A stretch of DNA of 64,000 nt from an uncultured Odoribacter sp. (GCA_910589025.1 CAJURM010000008.1:1-64000), one strand, 5' to 3'; positions 8,204-15,978 are shown, numbered from the stretch's first letter. Made by a program: numbers and translations. The notes: a model not told the origin generated them from the sequence alone.

Positions 8204-8278
8204 AGGTGGTTTCCCCGGATGGTCGCAGAGGTGGTCCGACTCCACCTCCGGGAGCAATGAATTTTAATTTATACCAGT

Positions 8279-8695
8279 ATGATGAAGCCAACCATTTCCG
8301 AACAGCGCCGTTTTGCTGCTGCCTTGAATGAGCGGGGTTTGTGGGAAAAGCGCCATGACGTTTGCGCAGAGTGTCTGAAGCGTCCGGTGAGTTCCATAGC
8401 GGAATTGAATAGTGACGAACTCAGAAAAGTAACGAATGACCTTAGCAGTGATGAACGTTGGGGCTGGGCGGATTTTAAAAATCCGCAACACCGCCGGGTT
8501 CTCTCTGTCTGTTATCAATTGGGGTGGACAAGGTTTCACCGGCAATTGGGGCGGACGGTGGCTGATCCGGAAAGGTTGGGCAGGTGGCTGAAATATTACA
8601 GCGCACCCAAGAAGCCCCTGAAGCAATGCACGCAGGAGGAAGTGGGGCAAATCATTAAAGCGATGGAGTGTATGCTGGTGAACCGGATGAAATAA
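8279..8695 (+). CDS. GemA/gp16-like phage protein (tentative)
   Basis: 138 residues. The second half (RVLSVCYQLGWTRF, LGRWLKYYSAPKKPLKQCTQEEVGQIIKAME) resembles the C-terminus of the Mu gp16/GemA regulatory family (DUF1018), where a similar helix set follows a variable N-terminus. Position after DUF3164 also fits. The match is by pattern only. ATG codons at 8279 and 8282 are both possible. Confidence 0.5.
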   Translation: MMKPTISEQRRFAAALNERGLWEKRHDVCAECLKRPVSSIAELNSDELRKVTNDLSSDERWGWADFKNPQHRRVLSVCYQLGWTRFHRQLGRTVADPERLGRWLKYYSAPKKPLKQCTQEEVGQIIKAMECMLVNRMK

Positions 8696-8768
8696 AAAAA
8701 GCCCTGAAAGCGAGAAATCCCGACAAACAAGGCAGTGTAGCAATTGCAAATATAGGGATTTTTCGCCA

Positions 8769-8990
8769 ATGGCATATAATAAAAAGGGATATTATTTGAG
8801 AGCGCGATTAATACAGGAGATTACAGCCCGGTATTATGAACCTGAAAACCACGCCAAATGTCATAAACAGGTGTGGAAAACGCAGATTTATCCCCGATTC
8901 GGTATCTGTTACCGGACTTATTTGAAGTATTGCAAGGCGAAGGAACCCATCTTGAATGAAGATATAAGACAATTAAAGATTGAGTTTTAA
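8769..8990 (+). CDS. Small basic protein, possible DNA-binding
   Basis: 73 residues with many Lys, Arg and Tyr. The segment YPRFGICYRTYLKYCKAKEP could form the turn and recognition helix of an HTH. It is last in the rightward early operon and is followed after about 130 bp by a terminator. Regulatory function is inferred only from charge, size and position. Confidence 0.5.
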   Translation: MAYNKKGYYLRARLIQEITARYYEPENHAKCHKQVWKTQIYPRFGICYRTYLKYCKAKEPILNEDIRQLKIEF

Positions 8991-9117
8991 AATAAAATCA
9001 TTATTCAAAAATAATATATAAGTTTATATCAATCTTATAACACAGATAATAATTTTTTCAAATATTATATCTCTTAGAAAAACTCTTAATGTATTAAATA
9101 GTAATTGAATATTAGTA

Positions 9118-9151
9118 AAAAAAGGTTGCCTAAAAAGGCACCTTTTTTTTA
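9118..9151. terminator. Bidirectional terminator between early operon and leftward peptide gene
   Basis: Stem AAAGGTTGCC / GGCACCTTT with a one-base bulge and A-rich loop. It has an 8-T run on the plus strand and a 7-T run on the minus strand, so it can end transcripts from both sides. The right T-run overlaps the stop codon of the 37-residue gene. Confidence 0.75.
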
Positions 9152-9262
9152 GTTGTCTGGATCTGGAATTTGTTTCGCCCTCTCTTGCTCTTCTTCTTCT
9201 TCAACTTGCTTATCAATACTGTCCTCAGCTACTTCTTCCTGGTAATCTTTCATCTTTCCCAT
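9149..9262 (-). CDS. 37-residue acidic peptide
   Basis: Leftward ATG at 9260-9262, stop at 9149-9151. The product starts MGKMKDYQEEVAEDS and has a run of five Glu, giving a strongly acidic helix ending in IPDPDN. It has its own promoter (9297-9328), a palindrome in its leader and a terminator overlapping its stop, which together argue for a real gene despite the length. It could be a DNA-mimic or regulator of an enzyme; nothing direct supports that. Confidence 0.5.
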   Translation of the reverse strand: MGKMKDYQEEVAEDSIDKQVEEEEEQERAKQIPDPDN

Positions 9263-9277
9263 AATACATATTTTTAC

Positions 9278-9328
9278 ATGTTGTACAACATTTAGGCAAA
9301 TTTAAAACTTCAAATTATATATTCCAAA
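9278..9328 (-). promoter_or_regulatory. Promoter and 14-bp palindromic operator of the acidic peptide gene
   Basis: Leftward TTTG (9325-9328), 20-nt spacer, TAAATTTG (9297-9304). Just downstream, at the expected transcript start, lies the perfect palindrome ATGTTGTACAACAT (9278-9291), a good place for a repressor. The binding protein is unknown. Confidence 0.6.
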
Positions 9329-9404
9329 TATACGGATAATTTTATATGGTTATATTAACTTACTTCTTTTAACTTGAAAAATAGTCCTCTTTTTTGTGCC
9401 TGTT

Positions 9405-10043
9405 CTATACGTTCAGTTCAAATTTTACATCTTCCTTTCCGGCAATCAGCATCCGGGTTTTCTTAATGTTGTTTTCGTAGATGTGTACGTTTCCGAGGTT
9501 GAGTGTGATAGATTTTAAAGGTACGTCGATTTGTCTGGCGATTAAATACAGGTGATAGACGTCTGCTGGCAGTCCCAGGTTGGCATCGGAACTGCGCTGG
9601 TATGCCGACAGGACTAATTTTCCCTTGTCGATTTGGAACTGGATAAGACTAAGACAGGGCGACTGGTTGGTTTCGGCATCCGTAGAACCCAAAAATAGTA
9701 CGTAATTTTTACTGTTTCTTTTCTCTTTGTTTATCCGGGCAATTAATGGCGGGAGTTTTTCAAGGTAGGTGGGATAACTGTTGACTAAGCAGGAACCACA
9801 ATAATCCCACCAGTTGATACCGACCTCCCGGTATTTCTCCACGTTGCGTTCCCCCTGCATGAATAGTTCCAGTTCATTTTTGAGTTTCTTCCGGGCAATG
9901 GGATGTCCCTCGAATATGTCCAACAAGTTGGCAGGAGTTAAAATCAACTGCTCGTTCAGCAGGTATTTTATTTTTCCTTTTTTGTTGTCCTGGACTTTCC
10001 CGGTGTTTAGTATTTTATTCAGGATTAGATAGTATTTGTTCAT
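9405..10043 (-). CDS. Thymidylate synthase-family enzyme, probable dCMP (hydroxy)methyltransferase
   Basis: 212 residues with clear TS-fold landmarks: ELELFMQGERNVEKYREVGI (the FLQG helix region), catalytic Cys130 in SPCLSLIQFQI, phosphate-binding Arg150-Ser151 in YQRSSD, and His187/Tyr189 in GNVHIYEN. In the LGLPFN motif of true TS the Asn selects dUMP; here the motif reads LGLPAD, with Asp161. Known dCMP hydroxymethylases such as T4 gp42 carry Asp at this place, so dCMP is the likely substrate. It is shorter than TS (264) and lacks the DRTGTG loop. Translated 12 bp after the adenine methyltransferase gene, suggesting a DNA-modification cassette. Confidence 0.78.
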   Translation of the reverse strand: MNKYYLILNKILNTGKVQDNKKGKIKYLLNEQLILTPANLLDIFEGHPIARKKLKNELELFMQGERNVEKYREVGINWWDYCGSCLVNSYPTYLEKLPPLIARINKEKRNSKNYVLFLGSTDAETNQSPCLSLIQFQIDKGKLVLSAYQRSSDANLGLPADVYHLYLIARQIDVPLKSITLNLGNVHIYENNIKKTRMLIAGKEDVKFELNV

Positions 10044-10055
10044 GGGTGGTTTGTG

Positions 10056-10880
10056 TTAAGCGGCTTGTTTGTATAACATGATATCGGTATAGGAACTGCT
10101 GTAATTCATTTGGGCATTGAACTCGACTTTTGTTGTCTCTTCAAAAGGGTTGCCGATGAGTTGGTGTTCTCCTATCCACTCGCATAGTTCCAGGATGGAA
10201 GATTTGTTGGAGGTGAAATAAATGAACGATGTGCCTTGCAGAACGGTCAGGACGTCCAAGTAATCGGAAAGCTTCCAATACATTTTATAAGTCCCGGCTT
10301 CGGTGGACAGATAAGGCGGATCGACCAGGAACACAACGTTGGGGGTGTCTTTATACCGGGCAAACAGTTCTTTGTAGTCGCATGAGGTTATTTCAAGTCC
10401 GTCCAAATAGCCGTCACAACAATAATCCGAGCGGCGGACGGTGTTGTATAGGCTTTCTTTTTGCAGGGCTTGGAAATTCAATACGTATTTCATGGAGAAT
10501 AGCAAGGATGAGGACAGGGTGATGTAATCCACAAAACCGGTCTTTTCCTCTTCTGCTATCCGGCTGAAGATTTGTTTCCGGATTTCTCCGGTAATTAGTT
10601 TTTGCCTGGGATAGTCTTTGACGATGGCACGCAGATCGGCTAACAGGGCATTGGTGCGCCCTACGTTTTGCAGACGTTCACGATAGTTGTCGAAGTCGTT
10701 GTATATGACGGTTGCATGGGGTTTTTCCTGTTTTGTCACATGGGAGAGCAGTCCGGAGCCACCGAAGAGGTCAACGTAAATGGCGTTGTCCGGGTATTGT
10801 TTTAGCAGTTCTTTGAATGGGGTTACGAACATTCTTTTCTGTCCCATAAAGGGAAGCGGTGCTGATGTGTATTTTTTCAT
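10056..10880 (-). CDS. D12-class N6-adenine DNA methyltransferase (Dam-like)
   Basis: 274 residues. The SAM site is formed by PFMGQKRMF (10-18) and VDLFGGSGLLS (36-46). The catalytic motif is DPPY (187-190). This order (SAM motif, target region, DPPY) is the D12/alpha class. It methylates adenine in short sites; the site itself cannot be read from sequence. It could protect phage DNA against host restriction, as Mom does in Mu by other chemistry, or time gene expression. In one leftward operon with the HTH gene upstream and the TS-family gene downstream. Confidence 0.9.
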   Translation of the reverse strand: MKKYTSAPLPFMGQKRMFVTPFKELLKQYPDNAIYVDLFGGSGLLSHVTKQEKPHATVIYNDFDNYRERLQNVGRTNALLADLRAIVKDYPRQKLITGEIRKQIFSRIAEEEKTGFVDYITLSSSLLFSMKYVLNFQALQKESLYNTVRRSDYCCDGYLDGLEITSCDYKELFARYKDTPNVVFLVDPPYLSTEAGTYKMYWKLSDYLDVLTVLQGTSFIYFTSNKSSILELCEWIGEHQLIGNPFEETTKVEFNAQMNYSSSYTDIMLYKQAA

Positions 10881-10953
10881 GGTGTTTTATGTTTTTGTTG
10901 TTTCGGTGCAAATCTCTTTGTTTCTTTTTAGGTTGGGAAAAATTTGCCGGTGA

Positions 10954-11196
10954 TTACACTGCAGGGGGTGTGCAGTCTTTCCCGAAGCGTTTAATGACGT
11001 CATATACTTTGCGCTCCGAAATGGAGTATCGGGTTGCCAGGACGGAAACGGCATAGGTTACTTTTTCATTGTTCCGACGGAAATTTTCATATTCCGCATA
11101 CAGATCGATGTATTTACAATCGTCCGGACGGAATCCGAGACTTACCAAACGGTTCAGCAGTTCTTTATTGAAGTTCAAAATTTCAAATACAGTCAT
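10954..11196 (-). CDS. Small HTH protein, Mor/C-like late regulator (tentative)
   Basis: 80 residues. The C-terminal half LATRYSISERKVYDVIKRF is a good helix-turn-helix and resembles the C-terminus of Mor/C activators of Mu. The N-terminus is helical (ILNFNKELLNRLVSLGF) and may dimerise. Mor (129 residues) is longer. It lies between the early genes and the late operons, where a late activator is expected. Family assignment is by pattern and position only. Confidence 0.5.
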   Translation of the reverse strand: MTVFEILNFNKELLNRLVSLGFRPDDCKYIDLYAEYENFRRNNEKVTYAVSVLATRYSISERKVYDVIKRFGKDCTPPAV

Positions 11197-11224
11197 AATC
11201 CAATTTTTTATCTATTTTTGTGGT

Positions 11225-11311
11225 GCCAATCATTTAAAAATAATGCGACCAATCGCGGTCAAGGTCTTGCCCTCGGCTGCGCGATTGGTCGTGTTATTAG
11301 AAATGATTGGC
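11225..11311 (+). ncRNA. Long stable hairpin, candidate small RNA
   Basis: Outer arms of 11 bp (11225-11235 with 11301-11311) and inner arms of 19 bp (11239-11257 with 11280-11298) form a stem of about 30 bp broken by one small internal loop; the apical loop is about 22 nt. In plus-strand RNA the two non-Watson-Crick positions are G-U pairs, in minus-strand RNA they would be A-C mismatches, which favours the plus strand. TATTTTTG (11213-11220) just upstream could be its promoter box, though no -33 element is seen. Alternatively it ends or protects the leftward head-operon transcript. Confidence 0.5.
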
Positions 11312-11357
11312 GTCTTTCTATAGTCGGGGGCTTTTTCTTTTCTCCCCCTGATGTGGT

Positions 11358-11843
11358 TTATTTCTGTATCTGTATATCCGGTTTGATGTCGGTGAGTTTT
11401 TTTTGGTATTTGGGGACAGCAGTAGCGTCCGTATAAGCGAATTTGTACGTCATGACAAACTCCCGGACGGCATCTTCCCGGAGCATTTTTTTGAGGGATA
11501 CCCTGCAAAGGCGGGAATAGTTTTCTCCGCCGGATCCGTGCAGGAGTTTGTTTACCTTGGCAATCAAATCGAATATTTCAAAGGCTTTGGCTTCCTGTTC
11601 CGGAGGGATGGCAGACGAAACACCGTGATAACGGATATCGGCAATGGTGATGTTGACGGTGGCTTCTGTTTGTTGGGCTTTCATGCCTTCCGATGAAAAT
11701 TCGGCATTGCCGAGGTCTATCAGGGCGCACGGCCAGTTAACCGGCGGTTGTTCAAAATTGAGTTGTCCCCAGTCTTCCCCGACGTAACGAAATTCGGGAA
11801 TTGCCTTCAATCGTTCCAGGATGTCTTTAAATACTTCTTTCAT
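11358..11843 (-). CDS. Phage tail-terminator/neck-like protein (tentative)
   Basis: 161 residues from ATG at 11841-11843; a longer frame starting at 11888 would overlap the gpG-like gene. Mixed alpha/beta composition (FKDILERLKAIPEFRYVGED, ATVNITIADIRYHG) and position directly after a gpG-like gene fit a tail completion or terminator protein. No diagnostic motif is seen. Last gene of the leftward head operon. Confidence 0.5.
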   Translation of the reverse strand: MKEVFKDILERLKAIPEFRYVGEDWGQLNFEQPPVNWPCALIDLGNAEFSSEGMKAQQTEATVNITIADIRYHGVSSAIPPEQEAKAFEIFDLIAKVNKLLHGSGGENYSRLCRVSLKKMLREDAVREFVMTYKFAYTDATAVPKYQKKLTDIKPDIQIQK

Positions 11844-11859
11844 GGTGTTTAAATGGTGA

Positions 11860-12375
11860 TTAATGTTTGAATATCTTGTCAAATTCATAGCGGATATCCT
11901 TTTCGGCGCTTTTGAAGATGTCCGGGGAGTAGCCCAGGAACTTCCGTTGCGGCATGTTCAGTTTGCGGCTGAACGCCCGCACCTGATATCGCTTGCCCGT
12001 TTTATAATGCTTCCGGGTATGGGCTTTTACATATTGCACGAACTGCCCGCCCTCGTTGTGTATCTTGGCATACGGTACCTTTGACAAATCGACACCGACA
12101 CTTACCCGGTCGGCAAGCGTTTTCGCCTTGACATTGTTTTGCAGGTTACCGGTACCGTACAGGATTCGCCGTCCCCGTGTAAGATGATTTTCCCGCTTGC
12201 GTTTCTTCCATCGGGGACGGGCGGTACCATTTTCCACAAATCCCTGGGCGGAAAAGTTGGCATCCTTCATTTTCTCGGCTGCGGCTGCCACATACCGGGG
12301 TATCCTTTTTTGCAGCCGCCGGACTTCATCCGACTTGCCGCGTAAATCTTCTGCCAGTTTTCTAATGTCCTGCAT
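11860..12375 (-). CDS. Phage virion morphogenesis protein (Mu gpG-like, tail completion)
   Basis: 171 residues. The family pattern is present: basic middle region (RPRWKKRKR), RRILYGTGNLQNNV, VGVDLSKVPYAKIHNEGG and the C-terminal MPQRKFLGYSPD. By family knowledge it acts in head completion or head-tail joining. It follows the MuF-like gene with a 95-bp gap, which holds only a candidate antisense RNA. Confidence 0.85.
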   Translation of the reverse strand: MQDIRKLAEDLRGKSDEVRRLQKRIPRYVAAAAEKMKDANFSAQGFVENGTARPRWKKRKRENHLTRGRRILYGTGNLQNNVKAKTLADRVSVGVDLSKVPYAKIHNEGGQFVQYVKAHTRKHYKTGKRYQVRAFSRKLNMPQRKFLGYSPDIFKSAEKDIRYEFDKIFKH

Positions 12376-12413
12376 ATTGGTTTATTCAGTTTTTTGTTCT
12401 ATCTTTGTCATAT

Positions 12414-12486
12414 AGATAATGGAATGGAAACCGCAGTTCCCTGAACCGGAATGGTGAGCGACAAAAACCATTATCTTTTTTGTTTT
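12414..12486 (+). ncRNA. Candidate 70-nt antisense RNA at the 3' end of the MuF gene
   Basis: Plus-strand promoter-like ATTG (12376-12379), 20-nt spacer, TATCTTTG (12400-12407). Downstream lies GATAATGG (12415-12422) paired with CCATTATC (12468-12475), followed by TTTTTTGTTTT. Promoter, short transcript and terminator are thus all visible. The RNA would be antisense to the last codons of the MuF-like gene and its intergenic region. It contains a 12-codon frame (MEWKPQFPEPEW) that may be chance. Confidence 0.4.
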
Positions 12487-13766
12487 AACAGTCCTACCCG
12501 GAATTTTTCAAAATCGTTAATGTTCTTCTCCCACTTGTAGAAACTATCCACTCTGCCATCCATGCTTACCAATAAGACGATGGGAGTATCTTTGTAATAC
12601 TTCAGGTAAACATTGTATAATTCATTATCAAATGTTGAACTGGTCTGTTGTGTCGCCCACACTTCGTCCGGAGCGTTGAACACGTCAATGGCTTCATCAA
12701 AATAGTCAAACCTTCCCCGTTTGAATAACTTTTCCTTCAGGTCGGAATCAAACCGGGCGGAGATATTGTTTTTCCGGTCTACCAGCGTGAAGCCTTCCCC
12801 TTCTTTGCCGTAGTGGGATTCCAGGATACGCCAGTATTCCCGGTAATCGTCCTCCGTGCAGATTTCCTGTTTATAGCCGGACAATTTTTTCGGATGACCG
12901 TAAATCTCTTTTACAGGCTTCATGCCGTAGTTTTTCACGGCAGAAAGCTGCAACGCCCTGGCATCGTCGTTCGCTTTGAAATAAGGATGTCCGTCCTCAA
13001 ATATGATTCGGGACTTTCCTACGTTGTGCCGGAACGGTTTTGCCACCACCTTGCCGCCCATTCTTTGCGCGTCCTCGGAAGACGGCATGGGTGTCTTTGC
13101 CCGGCTTTCGTAATTGCCCGTCTTGTGGGCATACTCCCTTTCCGTGCATTTCCGCACCGTACAACGGCACCGCCAGCCATTGGGCGGATAATACCGGTCC
13201 CAAAACGGGTCGTCAATGGGATAAATCAAACCGTCCAGGTTGCGGTGTTCCTCCCGTACATGTTCGTCCCTGGCTGTCACATATTCCAGGTAAGGGTGCG
13301 TGTCCTTCGTTTCCTCGAAGTCAATCCAACGGCTTCCCTGTGTTCCGGCGGCAATCACCTGCTGCCGTTCGGCATCCAGGTAGTTCAGATTATACCGGGC
13401 ATTGATTTGCCGGGCTTTCCGCCGGAAATCTCCCGGAGACGCCAGCTTTCCGTTTTCATAAACCGCATCGCGCAGTTCCTCCAGTTCCGCAAAACACTTG
13501 GCACCGGAAAAGGCAAATATGTTGTTCTGTACCCGATTCAGCAGGTTGTTGTCCTCCATCGTCCACTCCGGCGAAAAGAACTTTTTCCCATATCCCTGCT
13601 CGAATCCGGCAAGCAGGCTTTTCACATTGTGGAAATACACCTCTTCCATCAGCCTCTCCTTCTCCCATTCCCCGGAATAAAGTTTGTCCAGATACGGGTC
13701 AATCAGGTTATCGCATTCCCCCGCATCCACTGCCAGCCGACAATCCGCCAAAGCATATAATTTCAC
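12471..13766 (-). CDS. MuF (gpF-like) minor head protein with C-terminal toxin-like nuclease domain
   Basis: 431 residues from GTG at 13764-13766; an upstream in-frame start (13937) would add 57 residues that are only a shadow of the portal gene. Residues up to about 240 are the MuF domain with its signature WRCRCTVRKCTE near 210-220. The C-terminal ~110 residues (GFTLVDRKNNISARFDSD to the end, with YLKYYKDTPIVLLVSMDGRVDSFYKW) resemble the phage Barnase-EndoU-ColicinE5/D-RelE-like nuclease group found on MuF proteins. The MuF part helps assemble the head; the tail may be an injected RNase. A GC-rich hairpin lies just before the start codon. Confidence 0.8.
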   Translation of the reverse strand: MKLYALADCRLAVDAGECDNLIDPYLDKLYSGEWEKERLMEEVYFHNVKSLLAGFEQGYGKKFFSPEWTMEDNNLLNRVQNNIFAFSGAKCFAELEELRDAVYENGKLASPGDFRRKARQINARYNLNYLDAERQQVIAAGTQGSRWIDFEETKDTHPYLEYVTARDEHVREEHRNLDGLIYPIDDPFWDRYYPPNGWRCRCTVRKCTEREYAHKTGNYESRAKTPMPSSEDAQRMGGKVVAKPFRHNVGKSRIIFEDGHPYFKANDDARALQLSAVKNYGMKPVKEIYGHPKKLSGYKQEICTEDDYREYWRILESHYGKEGEGFTLVDRKNNISARFDSDLKEKLFKRGRFDYFDEAIDVFNAPDEVWATQQTSSTFDNELYNVYLKYYKDTPIVLLVSMDGRVDSFYKWEKNINDFEKFRVGLLKQKR

Positions 13767-13792
13767 GATAGCCCCGCGCTGATCAGCGGGGC

Positions 13793-15019
13793 TTAATCGA
13801 AAAAATCGGACGTATCGATGCGGAGACCGACACCTCCTGTTACCTCTTTTTTCCCTGTCACCTGGATACCGAATTTTTCTTTCATCCATTCTGTGTCCAC
13901 GTCCATGTAAGGCAATGCCTCCTTTGTCATACTCCATAACTTTTCAATGTCCTCTTCCTGTTGCAGCTCGTAAGTCAGCCCTTCCGGAAGGACGCCGATT
14001 CTGACCAGGGCAGGAAGTACCGTCCCGTTCCAGTAGCTTTCCAGCATTCTTTTATCGGACTGTACCATCTTGTCCAGCAATTTGATGCTGCTTTCCTCCT
14101 TGGATCGGTTGCCGTTTTTCGTGTCCTGCCCGATAACGGCACCCGTAATGAGCAGGGATATTTCGGAATTACACAATGAAATCAAGTTGTTGTACACATC
14201 CCCGTTTGTGTCCGCTCCCTTCGCAAATTCAAAGGATTCCTCGCGGTCGATGATGAAATAAGCTGCCGACCCCATATCGCGAAGCATGGCTTCTGCCCGG
14301 TTGAGCATTTCCGGGTCCTGGGTGTCCGTCTTGATGAAGCGGGGAGGTATGCCGTATATCTCGCACAACTCACTCCAGCAGGATTGCGCAAAGCGTTTGA
14401 AAAGGACGTGCGGGACGGCTTTATTCAGCAGTCCGTAATTGGTACGGCTACCAAATTCCAAAAGCCATGTCCCGTATTCGCGGCAGTTCCGGTAATCGAT
14501 GCCTGTGGTGTCGTCCTCACTCAATAACAAAATGCCCTTTTCCGGGATGATGTTGTTCCGGGGCAGTGACGTCACGCAAAGCGAATTGTTCTCGGTGGTC
14601 AGTTCAATCAAGGAATTGCCCCTGTAATCCGCCCACAGGATTTCCCGGTCAATTTCATTTTTCCATATTGCCTTTTTTAACAACTCCGTGCTTTCCTCGT
14701 CCACTTCCCCGTCCCGTTTCAAGGCAAAAGGCACGGACAATGAATGCTGCATGCGCAGTTCTATCTGGGAGGTCAGGTGGGCATCCAGCAGGGTATCGGT
14801 GTACAGGTTCTGCAACCTTGCCCTCCGGGGTCTTTCAACGTTGTCGGCAGCCCGGAGGGCGCTTTTCCACGTACTCACGTCCGCCCGTGTCCGGGAGATG
14901 GTTTTGGGGACGATTTTGGCTACATACCCCTCCCTGCGTTGCGTTATGGGGATGTTGTTCTTTTTTACCGTCCTACTTTTGTTTTTCCCCTTTGGGTGGT
15001 ATGTTTTATTGTTTTTCAT
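13793..15019 (-). CDS. Portal protein (Mu gp29-like, DUF935)
   Basis: 408 residues. Features of the family: basic N-terminus, SQIELRMQHSLSVPFALKRDG, WADYRGNSLIELT, IYGIPPRFIKTDTQDPEMLNRAEAMLRDMGSAAYFIID and LITGAVIGQDTKNGNRSKEES. It forms the dodecameric channel at the head vertex through which terminase packs DNA. Slightly shorter than Mu gp29 (512). Between the gp36-like and MuF-like genes, the usual Mu order on the reverse strand. Confidence 0.9.
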   Translation of the reverse strand: MKNNKTYHPKGKNKSRTVKKNNIPITQRREGYVAKIVPKTISRTRADVSTWKSALRAADNVERPRRARLQNLYTDTLLDAHLTSQIELRMQHSLSVPFALKRDGEVDEESTELLKKAIWKNEIDREILWADYRGNSLIELTTENNSLCVTSLPRNNIIPEKGILLLSEDDTTGIDYRNCREYGTWLLEFGSRTNYGLLNKAVPHVLFKRFAQSCWSELCEIYGIPPRFIKTDTQDPEMLNRAEAMLRDMGSAAYFIIDREESFEFAKGADTNGDVYNNLISLCNSEISLLITGAVIGQDTKNGNRSKEESSIKLLDKMVQSDKRMLESYWNGTVLPALVRIGVLPEGLTYELQQEEDIEKLWSMTKEALPYMDVDTEWMKEKFGIQVTGKKEVTGGVGLRIDTSDFFD

Positions 15020-15069
15020 TTTATTTTCTGTTTACGCTGAATTTAAACGGGTTTTAAACGGTATATCCG

Positions 15070-15504
15070 TCAATCATCGAAGCTGTGTTTAAACTTCCGG
15101 TTGCTTCCCGCCCGGAGGGTGGTTACAATTTTGCCGTCCGTTTCCCGTTTGGGAGGCAGGTCGGGCGCGATGCTTTTGCCGGATTCCCCGACACCGGCAA
15201 CCAGTTTGAACCATTCGACGGCATTGTCATAGTAAATCTTAGCCTTGTCAAATAAAATGTCGGCATTTGACAGGCGGATGATGTACCATACCGCCATGCT
15301 TTTACAGTGTTCCAGCACGAGGGCATTCCGCCCGTCCCCTTCGGCATTGAATATGACTGCCGTGTCATAGCGTCCGTTCAGATAGCTGGTCGCTTCCTGG
15401 ATGGCCATTAGGATTGCCGACCGGATAACCACGTCATCGGTGGTGATTTGTCCCAGCGTATAGTTGTATACCGCCGTTTTCAATTCTTCGATTTCGATAA
15501 ACAT
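15070..15504 (-). CDS. Mu gp36-like head-tail connector (DUF1320)
   Basis: 144 residues with the DUF1320 outline: FIEIEELKTAVYNYTLGQIT, SAILMAIQEATSYLNGRYD and a helical YYDNAVEWFKLVAGVG segment before a Pro-rich tail. Members occupy the head-tail interface of Mu-like phages. Starts 6 bp after the endolysin gene. Confidence 0.8.
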   Translation of the reverse strand: MFIEIEELKTAVYNYTLGQITTDDVVIRSAILMAIQEATSYLNGRYDTAVIFNAEGDGRNALVLEHCKSMAVWYIIRLSNADILFDKAKIYYDNAVEWFKLVAGVGESGKSIAPDLPPKRETDGKIVTTLRAGSNRKFKHSFDD

Positions 15505-15510
15505 GGCTTT

Positions 15511-15960
15511 TTATTTGATGTTTTTGTATTCTTCCCTGGCATTGAAGCACGGGCAGTGTTTTATCCATTCAAACGGTTCTATCACACCGTTGCCGTTCAG
15601 GTCGGGAGAGAAATCCCGGTGTCCCCTGATGGTTGCTTTGGGGTAGCGTTCCTTCAATTGCTGGAGCAAAAAGCACATGGCCGCCTTCTGTTCCTCCGTT
15701 CTGTTATCGACCGGCTTGCCGTTTGCCATGATGCCTCCGATATAGCAAATGTTTACCGACTGGGAATTATACCCCGCCACCCCGTTACTGGGCTTGTCCT
15801 CGTCCAACAACTGTACAATCTCTCCGGAGGGTTTGATGATGTAGTGGTAGCCCGGATTTTTCCATTTCAGGGTGTTTCTCCAGTATTTCTGAATGCTTTC
15901 CACTGTGGCGTTCTGCTGGGTAGCAGAGCAATGCACGACGATGTATTTGATGGTTCTCAT
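15511..15960 (-). CDS. N-acetylmuramoyl-L-alanine amidase endolysin (Amidase_2, T7 lysozyme type)
   Basis: 149 residues, nearly the size of T7 lysozyme (151). Zn ligands are expected at His10 in VVHCSAT, at the His of IKHCPCF and at the following Cys; RGHRDFSPDLNGNG is the conserved loop. It cuts the amide bond between MurNAc and the stem peptide at host lysis. It has no signal peptide, so release probably needs a holin, which I could not identify. Unusually, it is in the leftward head operon while the spanin-like pair lies in the rightward one. Confidence 0.92.
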   Translation of the reverse strand: MRTIKYIVVHCSATQQNATVESIQKYWRNTLKWKNPGYHYIIKPSGEIVQLLDEDKPSNGVAGYNSQSVNICYIGGIMANGKPVDNRTEEQKAAMCFLLQQLKERYPKATIRGHRDFSPDLNGNGVIEPFEWIKHCPCFNAREEYKNIK

Positions 15961-15978
15961 GTTGATATGAATTAAAGT

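Noticed and set aside
12813..13760. 315-residue plus-strand frame opposite the MuF gene
   Set aside because: Shadow of the coding strand; no ribosome site and Phe/Arg/Pro-biased composition typical of antisense frames.
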